From: Gammaproteobacteria bacterium
Lineage (GTDB): Bacteria; Pseudomonadota; Gammaproteobacteria; Steroidobacterales; Foliamicaceae
Length of the DNA: 64,000 nucleotides
Assembly (NCBI GenBank): GCA_028821145.1
Contig: JAPPHC010000052.1
Span: forward strand, 1 to 64,000
Direction of reading: 5' to 3'
Part shown: positions 26,391-34,552 of the stretch, in pieces
Layout of the letters: every line of letters begins with the position of its first letter
Numbering within the stretch: the first letter of the stretch is position 1
The notes under the pieces: model-generated
Database searches by the model: none
What the model was told of the DNA's origin: nothing
Seen by the model: the letters and a program-made list of their open reading frames with translations, nothing else
Translations under genes and position numbers: made by a program

Positions 26391-27555
26391 GCGCAGGATA
26401 GGGATCGTCATGAACGGTGTGACGGGCCGAATGGGCGCGAACCAGCACCTCGAGCGCTCCATAATCGCAATACGGGACCAGGGAGGCTGTGCCCTGCGGG
26501 ATGGCGGCAGGCTCGTTCCGGACCCCATCCTTGTTGGCCGCAATGCGCAAAAACTCAAGGCCCTCGCGAAACGTTTCGGCGTCGAACGCTGGACGACGGA
26601 CCTCGATGCGGCCTTGTCGGACCCGGCCGACGAAATATTCTTCGACGCGGGGCCGACGAACATGCGGGCTGCGATTCTCAAACGGGCGATCGCGGCAGGC
26701 AAGCATGTCTACTGCGAGAAACCAAGCGCGTCGTCGCTCGGCGATGCGCTTGCGGTCGCGAGGCTAGCGCAGCAGGCGGACATCAAAAACGGCGCCGTGC
26801 AGGACAAGCTGTTTCTTCCCGGCCTGCGGAAGCTCGCCCGGCTGCGCGACAGCGGGTTCTTCGGCCGGGTCCTTTCGGTTCGCGGCGATTTCGGCTACTG
26901 GGTATTCGAGGGACAGGGCAGGGCTGCTCAGCGTCCGAGCTGGAACTACCGGGCGGCGGATGGCGGAGGAATCATCCTGGACATGTTCTGCCACTGGCGT
27001 TATGTGCTGGACAATCTCTTCGGCGAAGTCCGCGCGGTCTGCTGTCTCGGCGCGAACCATATTCCGGAGAGAGTCGATGAACAGGGCAGGGACTATCTCG
27101 CCGACGCCGACGATGCCGCCTATGCGATGTTCGAGCTCGACGGAGGCATAGTCGCGACGATGAACAGTTCCTGGTGCGTGCGGGTCCGTAGAGACGACCT
27201 TGTTGAATTCCAGGTGGACGGAACGCAGGGTTCGGCGGTCGCCGGCCTGACCCGCTGCTTTACTCAGGATCGCGCCAGTACGCCACGGCCTGTCTGGAAT
27301 CCGGTCGAGCCGCAGACGGCGGATTTCTTCGCCGATTGGCAGGAAGTGACCGGCTCGGAGCGCTACGACAACGGTTTCAAGGTGCAGTGGGAGCTCTTCC
27401 TGCGGCATGTGGCGAACGGCGACGCCTGGTCCTGGACTCTTGCGGAAGCGGCTAAGGGCGTGCAGCTGGCCGAGCTCGCAATCGAGAGCTGGAAACGGCG
27501 CCGGTGGCTGGACGTTCCCGCGTTGCCCGACGGGAGTGACGGGCCTGGTCCATGA
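26383..27555 (+). CDS. Gfo/Idh/MocA family oxidoreductase (3 of 3)
   Basis: A 390-residue member of the family with an unusual nucleotide-binding loop (MNGVTGRMGANQH, more like a dihydrodipicolinate-reductase loop). It has a CEKPSAS motif, and DGGGIILDMFCHW at the catalytic D-x-x-x-H site. The ATG at 26383 is preceded by GGGGGAGA and is preferred to the GTG at 26362. It ends in an ATGA overlap with the DUF993 gene. Proteins of this subtype commonly stand next to DUF993 and xylose-isomerase-like genes, supporting a joint pathway; that association is recalled, not checked. Confidence 0.86.
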   Translation: MAERRIGIVMNGVTGRMGANQHLERSIIAIRDQGGCALRDGGRLVPDPILVGRNAQKLKALAKRFGVERWTTDLDAALSDPADEIFFDAGPTNMRAAILKRAIAAGKHVYCEKPSASSLGDALAVARLAQQADIKNGAVQDKLFLPGLRKLARLRDSGFFGRVLSVRGDFGYWVFEGQGRAAQRPSWNYRAADGGGIILDMFCHWRYVLDNLFGEVRAVCCLGANHIPERVDEQGRDYLADADDAAYAMFELDGGIVATMNSSWCVRVRRDDLVEFQVDGTQGSAVAGLTRCFTQDRASTPRPVWNPVEPQTADFFADWQEVTGSERYDNGFKVQWELFLRHVANGDAWSWTLAEAAKGVQLAELAIESWKRRRWLDVPALPDGSDGPGP

Positions 27556-28706
27556 GATTGCCACGAAGCGACGGGTCGCTGGTCGAATTCAGCCTTCCGC
27601 CTCCGATGGCCTTGTCGGTCGAACACGCGCGCTGGAACCGGGTCGCCTACGCGGCCGCGCACGTGGTTGCCGACGCCCGCGCGGGCGTGAGCTGGTTCGA
27701 TTCAGGAGCGATCGACTGGGACACGACGCTCGCCTTTCGGCGCCACCTCTGGGACCTGGGGTTCGCTGTGGCGGAGGCCATGGACACGGCGCAGCGGGGC
27801 ATGGGCCTTGAGTGGCCGCAGGCTCGCGAGCTGATTCGTCGTACCGCGGCGGAGTGTCGGACCCGGAAGGGCGCCGCGATGGCGGCGGGAGTGGGCACCG
27901 ACCATCTCGATCCCGCCCGCGTGGCCGGCCTGCGGGATGTACGCCAGGCCTATGAGACCCAGATCGAAGCGGCGGAAGCGGCCGGAGCGCCGATCATCCT
28001 TCTTCCCAGCCGCGCGCTCGCCCGCGCTGCCCGCGACGAGCAGGACTACCTAGGCGTCTATGGTCGCCTGCTAGAACAGGTTCGGGAACCGGTAATCCTG
28101 CACTGGCTCGGGCCGATGTTCGATCCGGCGCTGGCCGGTTACTGGGGCAGCACCGACCCGTCACGCGCCATGGATGCCTGTCTCGATCTCCTGCGTACGC
28201 ATGCCGACCGAATCGACGGAATCAAGTTGTCGCTGCTGGACAAGGACCTGGAGATCGAGTTCCGGCGGCAACTGCCCCCCGGGGTCCGAATGTATACCGG
28301 AGATGACTTCAACTTTGCGGAACTGATCGCCGGCGACGAAATGGGGCACAGTGACGCCCTGCTCGGCATCTTCGATCCGATCGCACCCGTGGCGGCGCAG
28401 GCGCTTAACCATCTTGCCCGGCGTGATACGGAGGCATTTCACCGGATTCTCAGGCCCACGGTCCCGCTGAGCCGCAAGATCTTCGAAAGCCCCACAAGGT
28501 TCTATAAGACCGGCGTCGTGTTTCTGGCTTGGCTGGACGGCCACCAGCAGCATTTCTGCCTGCTGGGCGGGCTGCAGTCGGCACGATCCATCGTGCACCT
28601 TTCGGACGTGTTCCGGCTTGCCGCGCAGGCGGGACTGTTGCGCGATCCGGAACTCGCAGCGCACCGCATGAAACAGCTTCTTGCGGTCTGGGGGATCGAG
28701 CCGTGA
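27552..28706 (+). CDS. DUF993 family protein (dihydrodipicolinate synthase-like barrel)
   Basis: A 384-residue protein I recognise as DUF993, a barrel related to class I aldolases/dihydrodipicolinate synthase. Landmarks are AAGVGTDHLDP, the Lys in DGIKLSLLDKD that could form a Schiff base, MYTGDDFNFAELIAGD and YKTGVVFLAWLDGHQ. No reaction is established for the family as far as I know; carbon-carbon lyase action on an oxidised sugar is a reasonable inference from the fold and the dehydrogenases before it. The ATG at 27552 overlaps the preceding stop, and its own stop overlaps the next start (GTGA). Confidence 0.82.
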   Translation: MRLPRSDGSLVEFSLPPPMALSVEHARWNRVAYAAAHVVADARAGVSWFDSGAIDWDTTLAFRRHLWDLGFAVAEAMDTAQRGMGLEWPQARELIRRTAAECRTRKGAAMAAGVGTDHLDPARVAGLRDVRQAYETQIEAAEAAGAPIILLPSRALARAARDEQDYLGVYGRLLEQVREPVILHWLGPMFDPALAGYWGSTDPSRAMDACLDLLRTHADRIDGIKLSLLDKDLEIEFRRQLPPGVRMYTGDDFNFAELIAGDEMGHSDALLGIFDPIAPVAAQALNHLARRDTEAFHRILRPTVPLSRKIFESPTRFYKTGVVFLAWLDGHQQHFCLLGGLQSARSIVHLSDVFRLAAQAGLLRDPELAAHRMKQLLAVWGIEP

Positions 28707-29548
28707 ACGCGCCCGTGCAGCCGATGCCGCTTGAACGCCTGTCCATGAACCTGGCCACCGTGCGGGAACAATGGAACCTCGAACAGGCTGTGGCTGGCTG
28801 CACGGAGGCGGGCATCGCCACGATCGCGCCCTGGCGCGATCAACTGGAGCGTTGCGGCATCAAGCGTGCCGCGCGCCTGATCAGGGCCTGCGGCGTGTCG
28901 GTCAGCAGCCTTTGCCGGGGAGGGTTCTTTCCGTATTCCGGCCCGAAGGAGCGTCGCGCGGCCATCGACGACAACCGCCGCGCCGTGGAACAAGCCGCCG
29001 CGATCGGCGCGGGCTCGCTGGTCCTGGTATGCGGCGGCCTGCCGGGCGGATCGAAGGATATCGCCTCCGCGCGTTCGCAGGTTGAGGAATTGATCGCGGA
29101 AACGCTGCCCGAAGCTCGTTCGGCAGGAATTCCGCTGGCAATCGAGCCGCTGCACCCCATGTATGCGGCTGACCGGTCCTGCGTGAACACGCTGGCCCAG
29201 GCCAACGATCTTTGCGACCTGCTGGGCGAGGGAGTCGGCGTGGTGATCGACCTCTATCACGTCTGGTGGGACCCCCGACTGGCCGGTGAGATCGCGCGGG
29301 CCGGCGACGCCGGCCGGATTCTTGGCCTTCATCTCTGCGACTGGCTCGTGCCCACGCGGGATCTTGCGAACGATCGCGGCATGATGGGTGACGGCATCAT
29401 CGACATCCCCCTCGTGCGCGGCTGGGTCGACCGGGCCGGCTACGAGGGCGCCTGCGAGGTAGAGATTTTCTCCGCGCTCAACTGGTGGAAGCGCCCTGCG
29501 CCCGAGGTTCTTGAAGTCGTGAAGCAGCGCTTTGTCAGCGTGTGCTGA
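28703..29548 (+). CDS. Sugar phosphate isomerase/epimerase family (xylose isomerase-like TIM barrel)
   Basis: A 281-residue AP-endonuclease-2-type TIM barrel. Likely metal ligands are Glu in AIEPLHP, Asp and His in VVIDLYHVWWDP, His in LGLHLCDW and the C-terminal Glu in CEVEIF. Family members isomerise or epimerise sugars and oxidised sugars or cleave 3-keto-glycosides. The start is a GTG at 28703 overlapping the DUF993 stop; the longer open frame inside DUF993 is not used. It is the last gene of the operon that begins at 24277, and 16 bases later the convergent hydrolase gene ends. Confidence 0.88.
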   Translation: MNAPVQPMPLERLSMNLATVREQWNLEQAVAGCTEAGIATIAPWRDQLERCGIKRAARLIRACGVSVSSLCRGGFFPYSGPKERRAAIDDNRRAVEQAAAIGAGSLVLVCGGLPGGSKDIASARSQVEELIAETLPEARSAGIPLAIEPLHPMYAADRSCVNTLAQANDLCDLLGEGVGVVIDLYHVWWDPRLAGEIARAGDAGRILGLHLCDWLVPTRDLANDRGMMGDGIIDIPLVRGWVDRAGYEGACEVEIFSALNWWKRPAPEVLEVVKQRFVSVC

Positions 29549-29564
29549 GCGCCTCGAATAACGG

Positions 29565-30500
29565 CTACTGCCTCAGGTGCAGGTCAAGCCAGTCGATCAT
29601 GGCTTCGAGCAATTGCATGGCTTCGAGGCCGTCAGCGCGTGACGGTAATCGATGTCCGCCGCCGGGAACCCGCAGCAGCCGCACGGTGCCCCCTGCATCC
29701 TGCATGGCATCGGCAAAAGCCTCGCTTTGCGCGTAGGGCACCACAATGTCCTTGTCACCGTGAACGAGCAGGCACGGGGCGTCGTTCCTGTCAACGTGCG
29801 AAATCGGTGAAGCCATTCGATAGTCGCGCTCCAGTTCGGTCTCAATTTCGTCCTCTCCGGTGTCCGAGTAGACCGGGGCGCCCATGTACGACGCAACGAG
29901 GTCCACGGCCCCCTCCCAGCTGTTGATCATGAGCGCCAGGTCGGTGGGCGGGGCAAGCGCAACCACGGCCTGCGCCTTGCCGCTGGTTTGGCCAACGGCG
30001 CTTGCGTCGGCGCCGGGCGGGAACTGGTCCATCACGCCGAGGGCGAGCGCGAGCGTGCCGCCCGAAGACGAGCCCACCGCCCCGATCCGGTCGGCATCGA
30101 TCCCGAAGTCCTGTGCATGATGGCGGACGAACCGCATGGCCCGAATGGCGTCCTGGTGGGCTGCGGGATAGCGGAATCGCGGTGCGGCCCGATGGTTGAT
30201 GGCGAAGACCGTGTATCCGGCATCGACCAGGCTGGTCATGCGCTCATCGCGGGCCGCCTTCAAGGGTTTCGCGTCCAGGCCGAGCGGTGTATGAAAGCCG
30301 CTGCCGCGAATGTAAAGAACGCCATGGCCATTGGGCGTCTCGGGAAAATGCACGTCCATCAGCAGCGCAAGACCCGAGTACATGCCGTATACGACATTTT
30401 CCTGGAACCTGGCCTGCGGCGTCGCCAGGGCTGGAGCAAGAATCAGCCAGGCGGACAGCAGTGCAGCGAGAACGCGTGGGATCGGCAAACGATATTTCAT
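29565..30500 (-). CDS. Exported alpha/beta hydrolase (esterase/lipase, BD-FAE-like)
   Basis: A 311-residue exported hydrolase. The ATG at 30500 overlaps the VOC gene stop (ATGA) and starts a clean Sec signal peptide cleaved near PALA-TPQA; the frame open to 30653 is not needed. The nucleophile Ser is in GSSSGG, the acid in GDKDIVVP and the His in GGGHRLP. An oxyanion segment is near YIRGSGFHT, where HGGG would be usual. Such enzymes cleave carboxylic esters, for example acyl or feruloyl groups on sugars. A periplasmic esterase would suit removal of ester side chains from an imported compound. Confidence 0.86.
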   Translation of the reverse strand: MKYRLPIPRVLAALLSAWLILAPALATPQARFQENVVYGMYSGLALLMDVHFPETPNGHGVLYIRGSGFHTPLGLDAKPLKAARDERMTSLVDAGYTVFAINHRAAPRFRYPAAHQDAIRAMRFVRHHAQDFGIDADRIGAVGSSSGGTLALALGVMDQFPPGADASAVGQTSGKAQAVVALAPPTDLALMINSWEGAVDLVASYMGAPVYSDTGEDEIETELERDYRMASPISHVDRNDAPCLLVHGDKDIVVPYAQSEAFADAMQDAGGTVRLLRVPGGGHRLPSRADGLEAMQLLEAMIDWLDLHLRQ

Positions 30501-31012
30501 GGCCTGAACAGGCGTTGCGAGCCGCTTCGCTCGAAACCGATTCCGCCGTCCGGAATCGATACCAATTCGACATAACTTCCCCAGGGCGTGCGCAGATAGT
30601 GCCAGCCGAGACCGTCGAAAGGCCCCGCCAGCACCTTCGCGGGAGTTCCGCAACGCGTCGCGCCCGCCCTGACGAGTTGCCGCGCTGTCTCTTCCACATC
30701 ATCGACCTGGAAGGCAATGTGGTGGCCTCCGGCCTGGTCGTTGCGCGGCAGGTCCCTGTTCGGTCTGGCCGTTTCGAACTGAATCAATTCAAGGTTTGGG
30801 CCACCGGCGATGCGAAGCATGGCCAGGCGAACCAGCGTGCATCCCGGCTTCACGTCGTAGCGCTCGGCACGTTCCGCGTCGACTTCGATCGGGCCCACGG
30901 AGAACAAGGGCTCCGCGCCCAGGCCCGATACGAAGAAATCGGTCGCGGCCCCGACGTCGGGCACCACCAGGCCGACATGCTGAAGACCCCGTATTTTCCC
31001 TGTGACCGACAA
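30497..31012 (-). CDS. VOC family (glyoxalase/bleomycin-resistance-like) protein
   Basis: A 171-residue vicinal-oxygen-chelate fold protein with two beta-alpha-beta halves: LQHVGLVVPDV with a metal-type His, then NLELIQFE, HHIAFQVDDVEET and SYVELVSIP. Members include dioxygenases, epimerases and glyoxalases; the function here is unknown. The start is a TTG at 31012, the only plausible start before the conserved first strand. It is coupled to the following exported hydrolase by a 4-base overlap and diverges from the proline iminopeptidase gene across a 55-base gap. Confidence 0.8.
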   Translation of the reverse strand: MSVTGKIRGLQHVGLVVPDVGAATDFFVSGLGAEPLFSVGPIEVDAERAERYDVKPGCTLVRLAMLRIAGGPNLELIQFETARPNRDLPRNDQAGGHHIAFQVDDVEETARQLVRAGATRCGTPAKVLAGPFDGLGWHYLRTPWGSYVELVSIPDGGIGFERSGSQRLFRP

Positions 31013-31050
31013 CTAAAATAATTCCAGAAATGATGCGGGGCCTGATTTTA

Positions 31051-31067
31051 GTGCACGAGCTGTCGAC
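31051..31067. promoter_or_regulatory. Weak candidate operator site 6: GTGCAC-N5-GTCGAC
   Basis: GTGCAC (31051-31056) and GTCGAC (31062-31067) are 5 bases apart, directly before the ATG at 31068 and within the divergent promoter gap. It matches the GT-N2-AC, N5, GT-N2-AC geometry of the other five sites but lacks the ATAC core of the first hexamer. A loose GTNNAC pair is expected about once in a window this size by chance, so only its location and spacing support it. Confidence 0.35.
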
Positions 31068-32030
31068 ATGAATGGGTGGGACTACAAGTACCCCGAACGG
31101 TCGCCGAGGCGGTCGGGACTGCTGCCCACGGGTGACGGACACGAGCTTTATTTCGAGGAATACGGCAGTCCCGGAGCAATCCCCGTGGTCGAGATTCACG
31201 GCGGCCCCGGCGTGGGCAGCATTCCTGAATACCACCGTTTCTTCGATCCGGACCGATACCGGCTTCTCATGTACGACCAGAGGGGCTCAGGCAGGTCGTT
31301 GCCGCTGGGAGGATTGCGTAATAACACGACGCATCACCTGGTTGCCGATCTTGAGCTGCTGCGCGAAATGCTGGATGTCGAGCGATGGATCGTTACCGGC
31401 TGGTCCTGGGGAACCACGCTGGCGCTTGCTTACGCGCAGGCTCACCCCGAACGGGTCCTCGCAATCGTGCTGCGCGGCGCGTGGACGGCCAGGGAGGAAG
31501 AATCGGCGTGGTTCAGTTCCGGGCTGCGGAATTTCTTCCCGGACATATTCGACGGGATCGAGACAGACCTCACGGGCGTGCCCGATGATGAGAAGCTGAA
31601 AGAACTGGTCCGGATCGCCACGGACGAAACGCTGCCCGCTGAGGTGCGTGAAACGGCCGCATGCGATTACAGCCAGTATGAACTTTACGCCTGCTACCTC
31701 GACGCCACCGAAGAACAGGTCCGCCACGACCTGAGCGCGGGGCCACAATTGCCGATCGCAAGGATCGGTGAACACTTCCACAAGCACCGCTGGTTTCTCG
31801 AAGAGAACCAGCTGTGGAAGGAGCTGGACCGCATCACGCACATCCCCTGTACCCTCCTACACGGCCGCTACGACATTGTTGCCTTGCCGAAGACTTCTTA
31901 CCAACTGCACAAGGCCTGGCCGGGCAGCGAACTGATCATCGCTCCGCGGTCCGGCCACATGAGCAGCGAGCCCGAGATGGCCAGGGCCATGACCGCCGTG
32001 ATGGACAAGCTGGCCGGGACGCTTGCCTAG
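31068..32030 (+). CDS. Proline iminopeptidase-like alpha/beta hydrolase (S33)
   Basis: A 320-residue hydrolase with the S33 proline iminopeptidase hallmarks: HGGPGVGS, DQRGSGRS, nucleophile Ser in GWSWGTT, Asp in HGRYDIV and His in SGH near the end. It removes N-terminal proline or similar residues from short peptides in the cytoplasm; related enzymes act on other amides. It lacks a signal peptide. The ATG at 31068 immediately follows a possible operator, leaving no visible Shine-Dalgarno. With the S9 oligopeptidase, M81 enzyme and CocE-type hydrolase it adds to a peptide-processing theme. Confidence 0.9.
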   Translation: MNGWDYKYPERSPRRSGLLPTGDGHELYFEEYGSPGAIPVVEIHGGPGVGSIPEYHRFFDPDRYRLLMYDQRGSGRSLPLGGLRNNTTHHLVADLELLREMLDVERWIVTGWSWGTTLALAYAQAHPERVLAIVLRGAWTAREEESAWFSSGLRNFFPDIFDGIETDLTGVPDDEKLKELVRIATDETLPAEVRETAACDYSQYELYACYLDATEEQVRHDLSAGPQLPIARIGEHFHKHRWFLEENQLWKELDRITHIPCTLLHGRYDIVALPKTSYQLHKAWPGSELIIAPRSGHMSSEPEMARAMTAVMDKLAGTLA

Positions 32031-32044
32031 CAGCCTCCCGTTGG

Positions 32045-33235
32045 TTACAGGAGTGGCGCCAGGGCGTCAGCGAAGGTTGCCAGGTTGCTCTTGTTCAACC
32101 CGGCTATGTTGATCCGGCCGTCGCGAATCATGTAAATGTGGTTTTCCTCCCGCAGCCGGTCCACCGCGGCCGGTTCGATTCCCGGCAGGAGAAACAGTCC
32201 CTTGTGGCGGGCGATCCACGAGAAATCGAGATCGGGGCGCCGCTCGTCCATCGCCCTGGCGAGTCCGGTCCGAAGTCCGGCAAGCCTTTTCGACATCCCG
32301 GCCAGTTCCCGGCGCCAGGCACTCCGGAGTTTCGAATCGGAAAGAACGCGATCTACGATCAGCGCTCCATGGGAAGGGGCCATCGAGTACATGCCCCGTG
32401 CGATGTCCTTGACCTGCGATTCCACCACCCCTTTTCGGCTGCCGTCCGGCGTGACCATCAGCAGGGCGCCGCAGCGCTCGCGGTACAGGCCGAAGTTCTT
32501 GGAGCAGGACACGGCGACCAGGAACTCCCCCAGGCGCCCTGCGGCCATATGCACCGGCAGCACGTCTTCGCGCAGCCCCGTGCCCAGACCCTGGTACGCA
32601 ACGTCGAAAAACGGCAGATGTCCGCACCTTTCGACCGTATCGAGGATTGCCGCCCAGGCATCGGGTGCGGGATCGGCCCCGGTTGGATTGTGACAGGAGC
32701 TCTGGAGAACGATGAGGCTGTGTTCCGGAGCATTTTTCAGGCAATCCAGCATTTCGTCCAGCCTCAGCGCGTGGGCTGAAACGTCGAAATAGGGGTACGT
32801 CCTGATCCGCAGTCCCGCGCCGGACATCAGGCCATCGTGATTGCCCCAGGTCGGGTCGCTCAGGTAAACCGGTTTGCCCGGCTGGGCCCTGGCAAACAGT
32901 TCCGCCCCAATGCGCAGGGCGCCACAGCCGCCTGTTGTCTGCAGGACGCCTGTGCGATCGCCGAGCCCGTCATCCAGGTCACCCAGGACCAGCCGACGGA
33001 TACGGGCGCGATATCCCGGCGGTCCAATCGGCGGCAGGTAGGATTTTGTCGTCTGCGCGGCAATGATCGCGCGTTCCGCTTCGGCCACCGCGTTCATCAC
33101 CGGAGTGCGTCCCTGATCGTCGCGGTAGACGCCGACGGTCAGGTCGATCTTTCCGGCGGCCTTGTCCCGCAGAAAGGCTGTCGCCAGGCCAAGAACGGAG
33201 TCGGATCGAACGGCGGTCAGGTTTTCGAAAGACAC
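32045..33235 (-). CDS. Class I aromatic/aspartate aminotransferase
   Basis: A 396-residue class I (fold type I, subgroup alpha) aminotransferase of the AspC/TyrB kind, transferring amino groups between dicarboxylic or aromatic amino acids and 2-oxoglutarate. It shows NPTG (HNPTGADP), the PLP lysine in SCSKNFGLY with the following RER, and TVGVYRDDQG near the N-terminus. The start is a GTG at 33235, 21 bases after the EthD-like gene stop. It ends 14 bases from the convergent proline iminopeptidase gene. It is probably the last gene of the SDR-EthD-aminotransferase operon reading out from operator site 4. Confidence 0.9.
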   Translation of the reverse strand: MSFENLTAVRSDSVLGLATAFLRDKAAGKIDLTVGVYRDDQGRTPVMNAVAEAERAIIAAQTTKSYLPPIGPPGYRARIRRLVLGDLDDGLGDRTGVLQTTGGCGALRIGAELFARAQPGKPVYLSDPTWGNHDGLMSGAGLRIRTYPYFDVSAHALRLDEMLDCLKNAPEHSLIVLQSSCHNPTGADPAPDAWAAILDTVERCGHLPFFDVAYQGLGTGLREDVLPVHMAAGRLGEFLVAVSCSKNFGLYRERCGALLMVTPDGSRKGVVESQVKDIARGMYSMAPSHGALIVDRVLSDSKLRSAWRRELAGMSKRLAGLRTGLARAMDERRPDLDFSWIARHKGLFLLPGIEPAAVDRLREENHIYMIRDGRINIAGLNKSNLATFADALAPLL

Positions 33236-33256
33236 CGGCTCTTTGAGGAAAAGCGT

Positions 33257-33598
33257 TCAGGAAATGTCGATTTCGTGTTCTTCAACGACGAGACGCTGAA
33301 AGGCGCTCGTGTGAGCAAGCGTGTCGGCGCGCGTCGGGCGGTCGTCGCGGGAATAGACGGCGTTGTAGTCCTCGATCGAATCGAACCACTGTTCGGCGAT
33401 GCCGTCCCAGGGACATTCATCCAGTGGTTTGCCGGCCAGGGTCGAGTCGTTGTCCACCCGGGCGTCAACGACGTAGCGTTTCAGGTGCGGTGTCTGGTCG
33501 GCAACGATATCGGGGGCGTGGTCTTCGAGCCACCAGCGCCGGAATTCCGCCAGCGACAGATGCTCCGCCCGCTTGAGGAACCACATGACCTTGACCAT
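33257..33598 (-). CDS. EthD-like dimeric alpha-beta barrel protein
   Basis: A 113-residue ferredoxin-like (dimeric alpha-beta barrel) protein. VKVMWFLKRAEHLSLAEFRR followed by WWLEDHAP matches the EthD start, and a conserved aromatic C-terminal half follows (WFDSIEDYNAVYS). EthD proteins accompany ring-degrading or ether-degrading oxidative pathways and may be small isomerases or carriers. The ATG at 33598 follows a good AAGGAGAG. It lies 18 bases after the SDR stop, so the two are co-transcribed. The function here is unassigned. Confidence 0.8.
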   Translation of the reverse strand: MVKVMWFLKRAEHLSLAEFRRWWLEDHAPDIVADQTPHLKRYVVDARVDNDSTLAGKPLDECPWDGIAEQWFDSIEDYNAVYSRDDRPTRADTLAHTSAFQRLVVEEHEIDIS

Positions 33599-33616
33599 TG
33601 CTGCTCTCCTTTTGTT

Positions 33617-34453
33617 TCAAGTCTCCGGGCGCCCCGCCCCGTCCTCTTCCAGGCTATCGTGGGACTTGCCGATGTAGGCCAGGCCGGTGGCCATGAATCC
33701 CCCGTCGAGATACAGCGTCTGGCCCGTCATCCAGGTGACGTTGGCCAGAAAATGCACGGCGTCCGCCACTTCGGCAGGCGTTCCGCATCGGCCGGCGGGC
33801 GTGCGTTCCATTTCGTGCCTGAAAACGTCCGGGTCCGTGCGGGTCTTGGCCATGGAATCGCCCGTATTCTCAATGATTCCGGGAGCGACCGCGTTGACGA
33901 GGATGCCGAAGGGGGCAAGTTCCACGGCAGCGCTCTGAACGATGGACTGCTGTGCGCCCTTGGTGACGCAATAGATCGACTCCAAAGCCCAGCCCTGCGC
34001 GGCGCACAGCGAGGTGATGACGACGATTTTTCCGCAACGCTTTGCCGCCATCCGCCGTCCCGCCTCCTGGCAGCACAAGAAGGTGCCGCGAACATTGACC
34101 TTCAGCATCAGGTCCAGGTCTTCCAGCGGCGCCTCGAGAAAGCGTGATGCGCGGCTCAGGGCCGCGCAACAGACCAGGAGGTCCGGCGCTTCACCCTCAA
34201 GCACTCGGTCGGCCTTGCGGAAGCCGTCGGACACGCTCTTCGCATCGCCCATGTCCGCGATTACGGTATGGAATCGCCCTTTGCATTGTTTGGCGGTGCC
34301 GTCGCCGTCCACAAGATCCAGATTCACGATAGTGGTGTCAGGGTCCGACAACCGCCAGGCGATTGCCTGGCCGATTCCGCTGGAGGCGCCTGTAATGATG
34401 ATTCGCCCGGGCCGTGAAGACTGATCGCGGGTCACGACGGAATATAATGCCAT
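33617..34453 (-). CDS. Short-chain dehydrogenase/reductase (classical SDR)
   Basis: A 278-residue classical SDR. The cofactor motif TGASSGIG and the NLDLVDG acid after the second strand favour NAD. The catalytic Ser is in VITSLC and the YCVTK gives Tyr and Lys. It oxidises or reduces an alcohol/ketone. The ATG at 34453 directly abuts operator site 4, leaving no room for a ribosome site upstream. If transcription starts within or after the operator the mRNA would be nearly leaderless; a GTG at 34435 is an alternative start. It is first in the minus-strand operon with the EthD-like and class I aminotransferase genes. Confidence 0.9.
   Translation of the reverse strand: MALYSVVTRDQSSRPGRIIITGASSGIGQAIAWRLSDPDTTIVNLDLVDGDGTAKQCKGRFHTVIADMGDAKSVSDGFRKADRVLEGEAPDLLVCCAALSRASRFLEAPLEDLDLMLKVNVRGTFLCCQEAGRRMAAKRCGKIVVITSLCAAQGWALESIYCVTKGAQQSIVQSAAVELAPFGILVNAVAPGIIENTGDSMAKTRTDPDVFRHEMERTPAGRCGTPAEVADAVHFLANVTWMTGQTLYLDGGFMATGLAYIGKSHDSLEEDGAGRPET
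34443..34448 (+). promoter_or_regulatory. Candidate -10 box (TATAAT) for the ALDH-ThDP-GntR operon
   Basis: A perfect TATAAT lies 6 bases before operator site 4 and reads toward the aldehyde dehydrogenase operon. No convincing -35 box is seen at the usual distance (TGATCG at 34422-34427 would need a 15-base spacer). With this -10 box, a repressor on site 4 would sit over the start point and early transcript. Confidence 0.4.
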
Positions 34454-34470
34454 GTATACACTGTGTCGAC
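34454..34470. promoter_or_regulatory. Operator site 4: GTATAC-N5-GTCGAC (divergent, upstream of the GntR operon)
   Basis: GTATAC (34454-34459) and GTCGAC (34465-34470) with a 5-base spacer lie in the gap between the minus-strand SDR gene and the plus-strand operon whose last gene encodes the GntR/FCD regulator. It is nearly identical to site 1, which has GCATAC-N5-GTCGAC. If the GntR protein binds here it controls its own operon as well as the SDR operon. Confidence 0.68.
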
Positions 34471-34552
34471 AAGCAGTTTCCGGCTGCGCCCATACGGCAT
34501 GAGAATCAGCACGAACGGCGCGCCCGCAGATACTATCCTGAAGCGCGCTTCA

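Noticed and set aside
32837..34147. 436-codon plus-strand frame across the aminotransferase, EthD and SDR genes
   Set aside because: It spans three convincing minus-strand genes and their gaps and has no recognisable domains.
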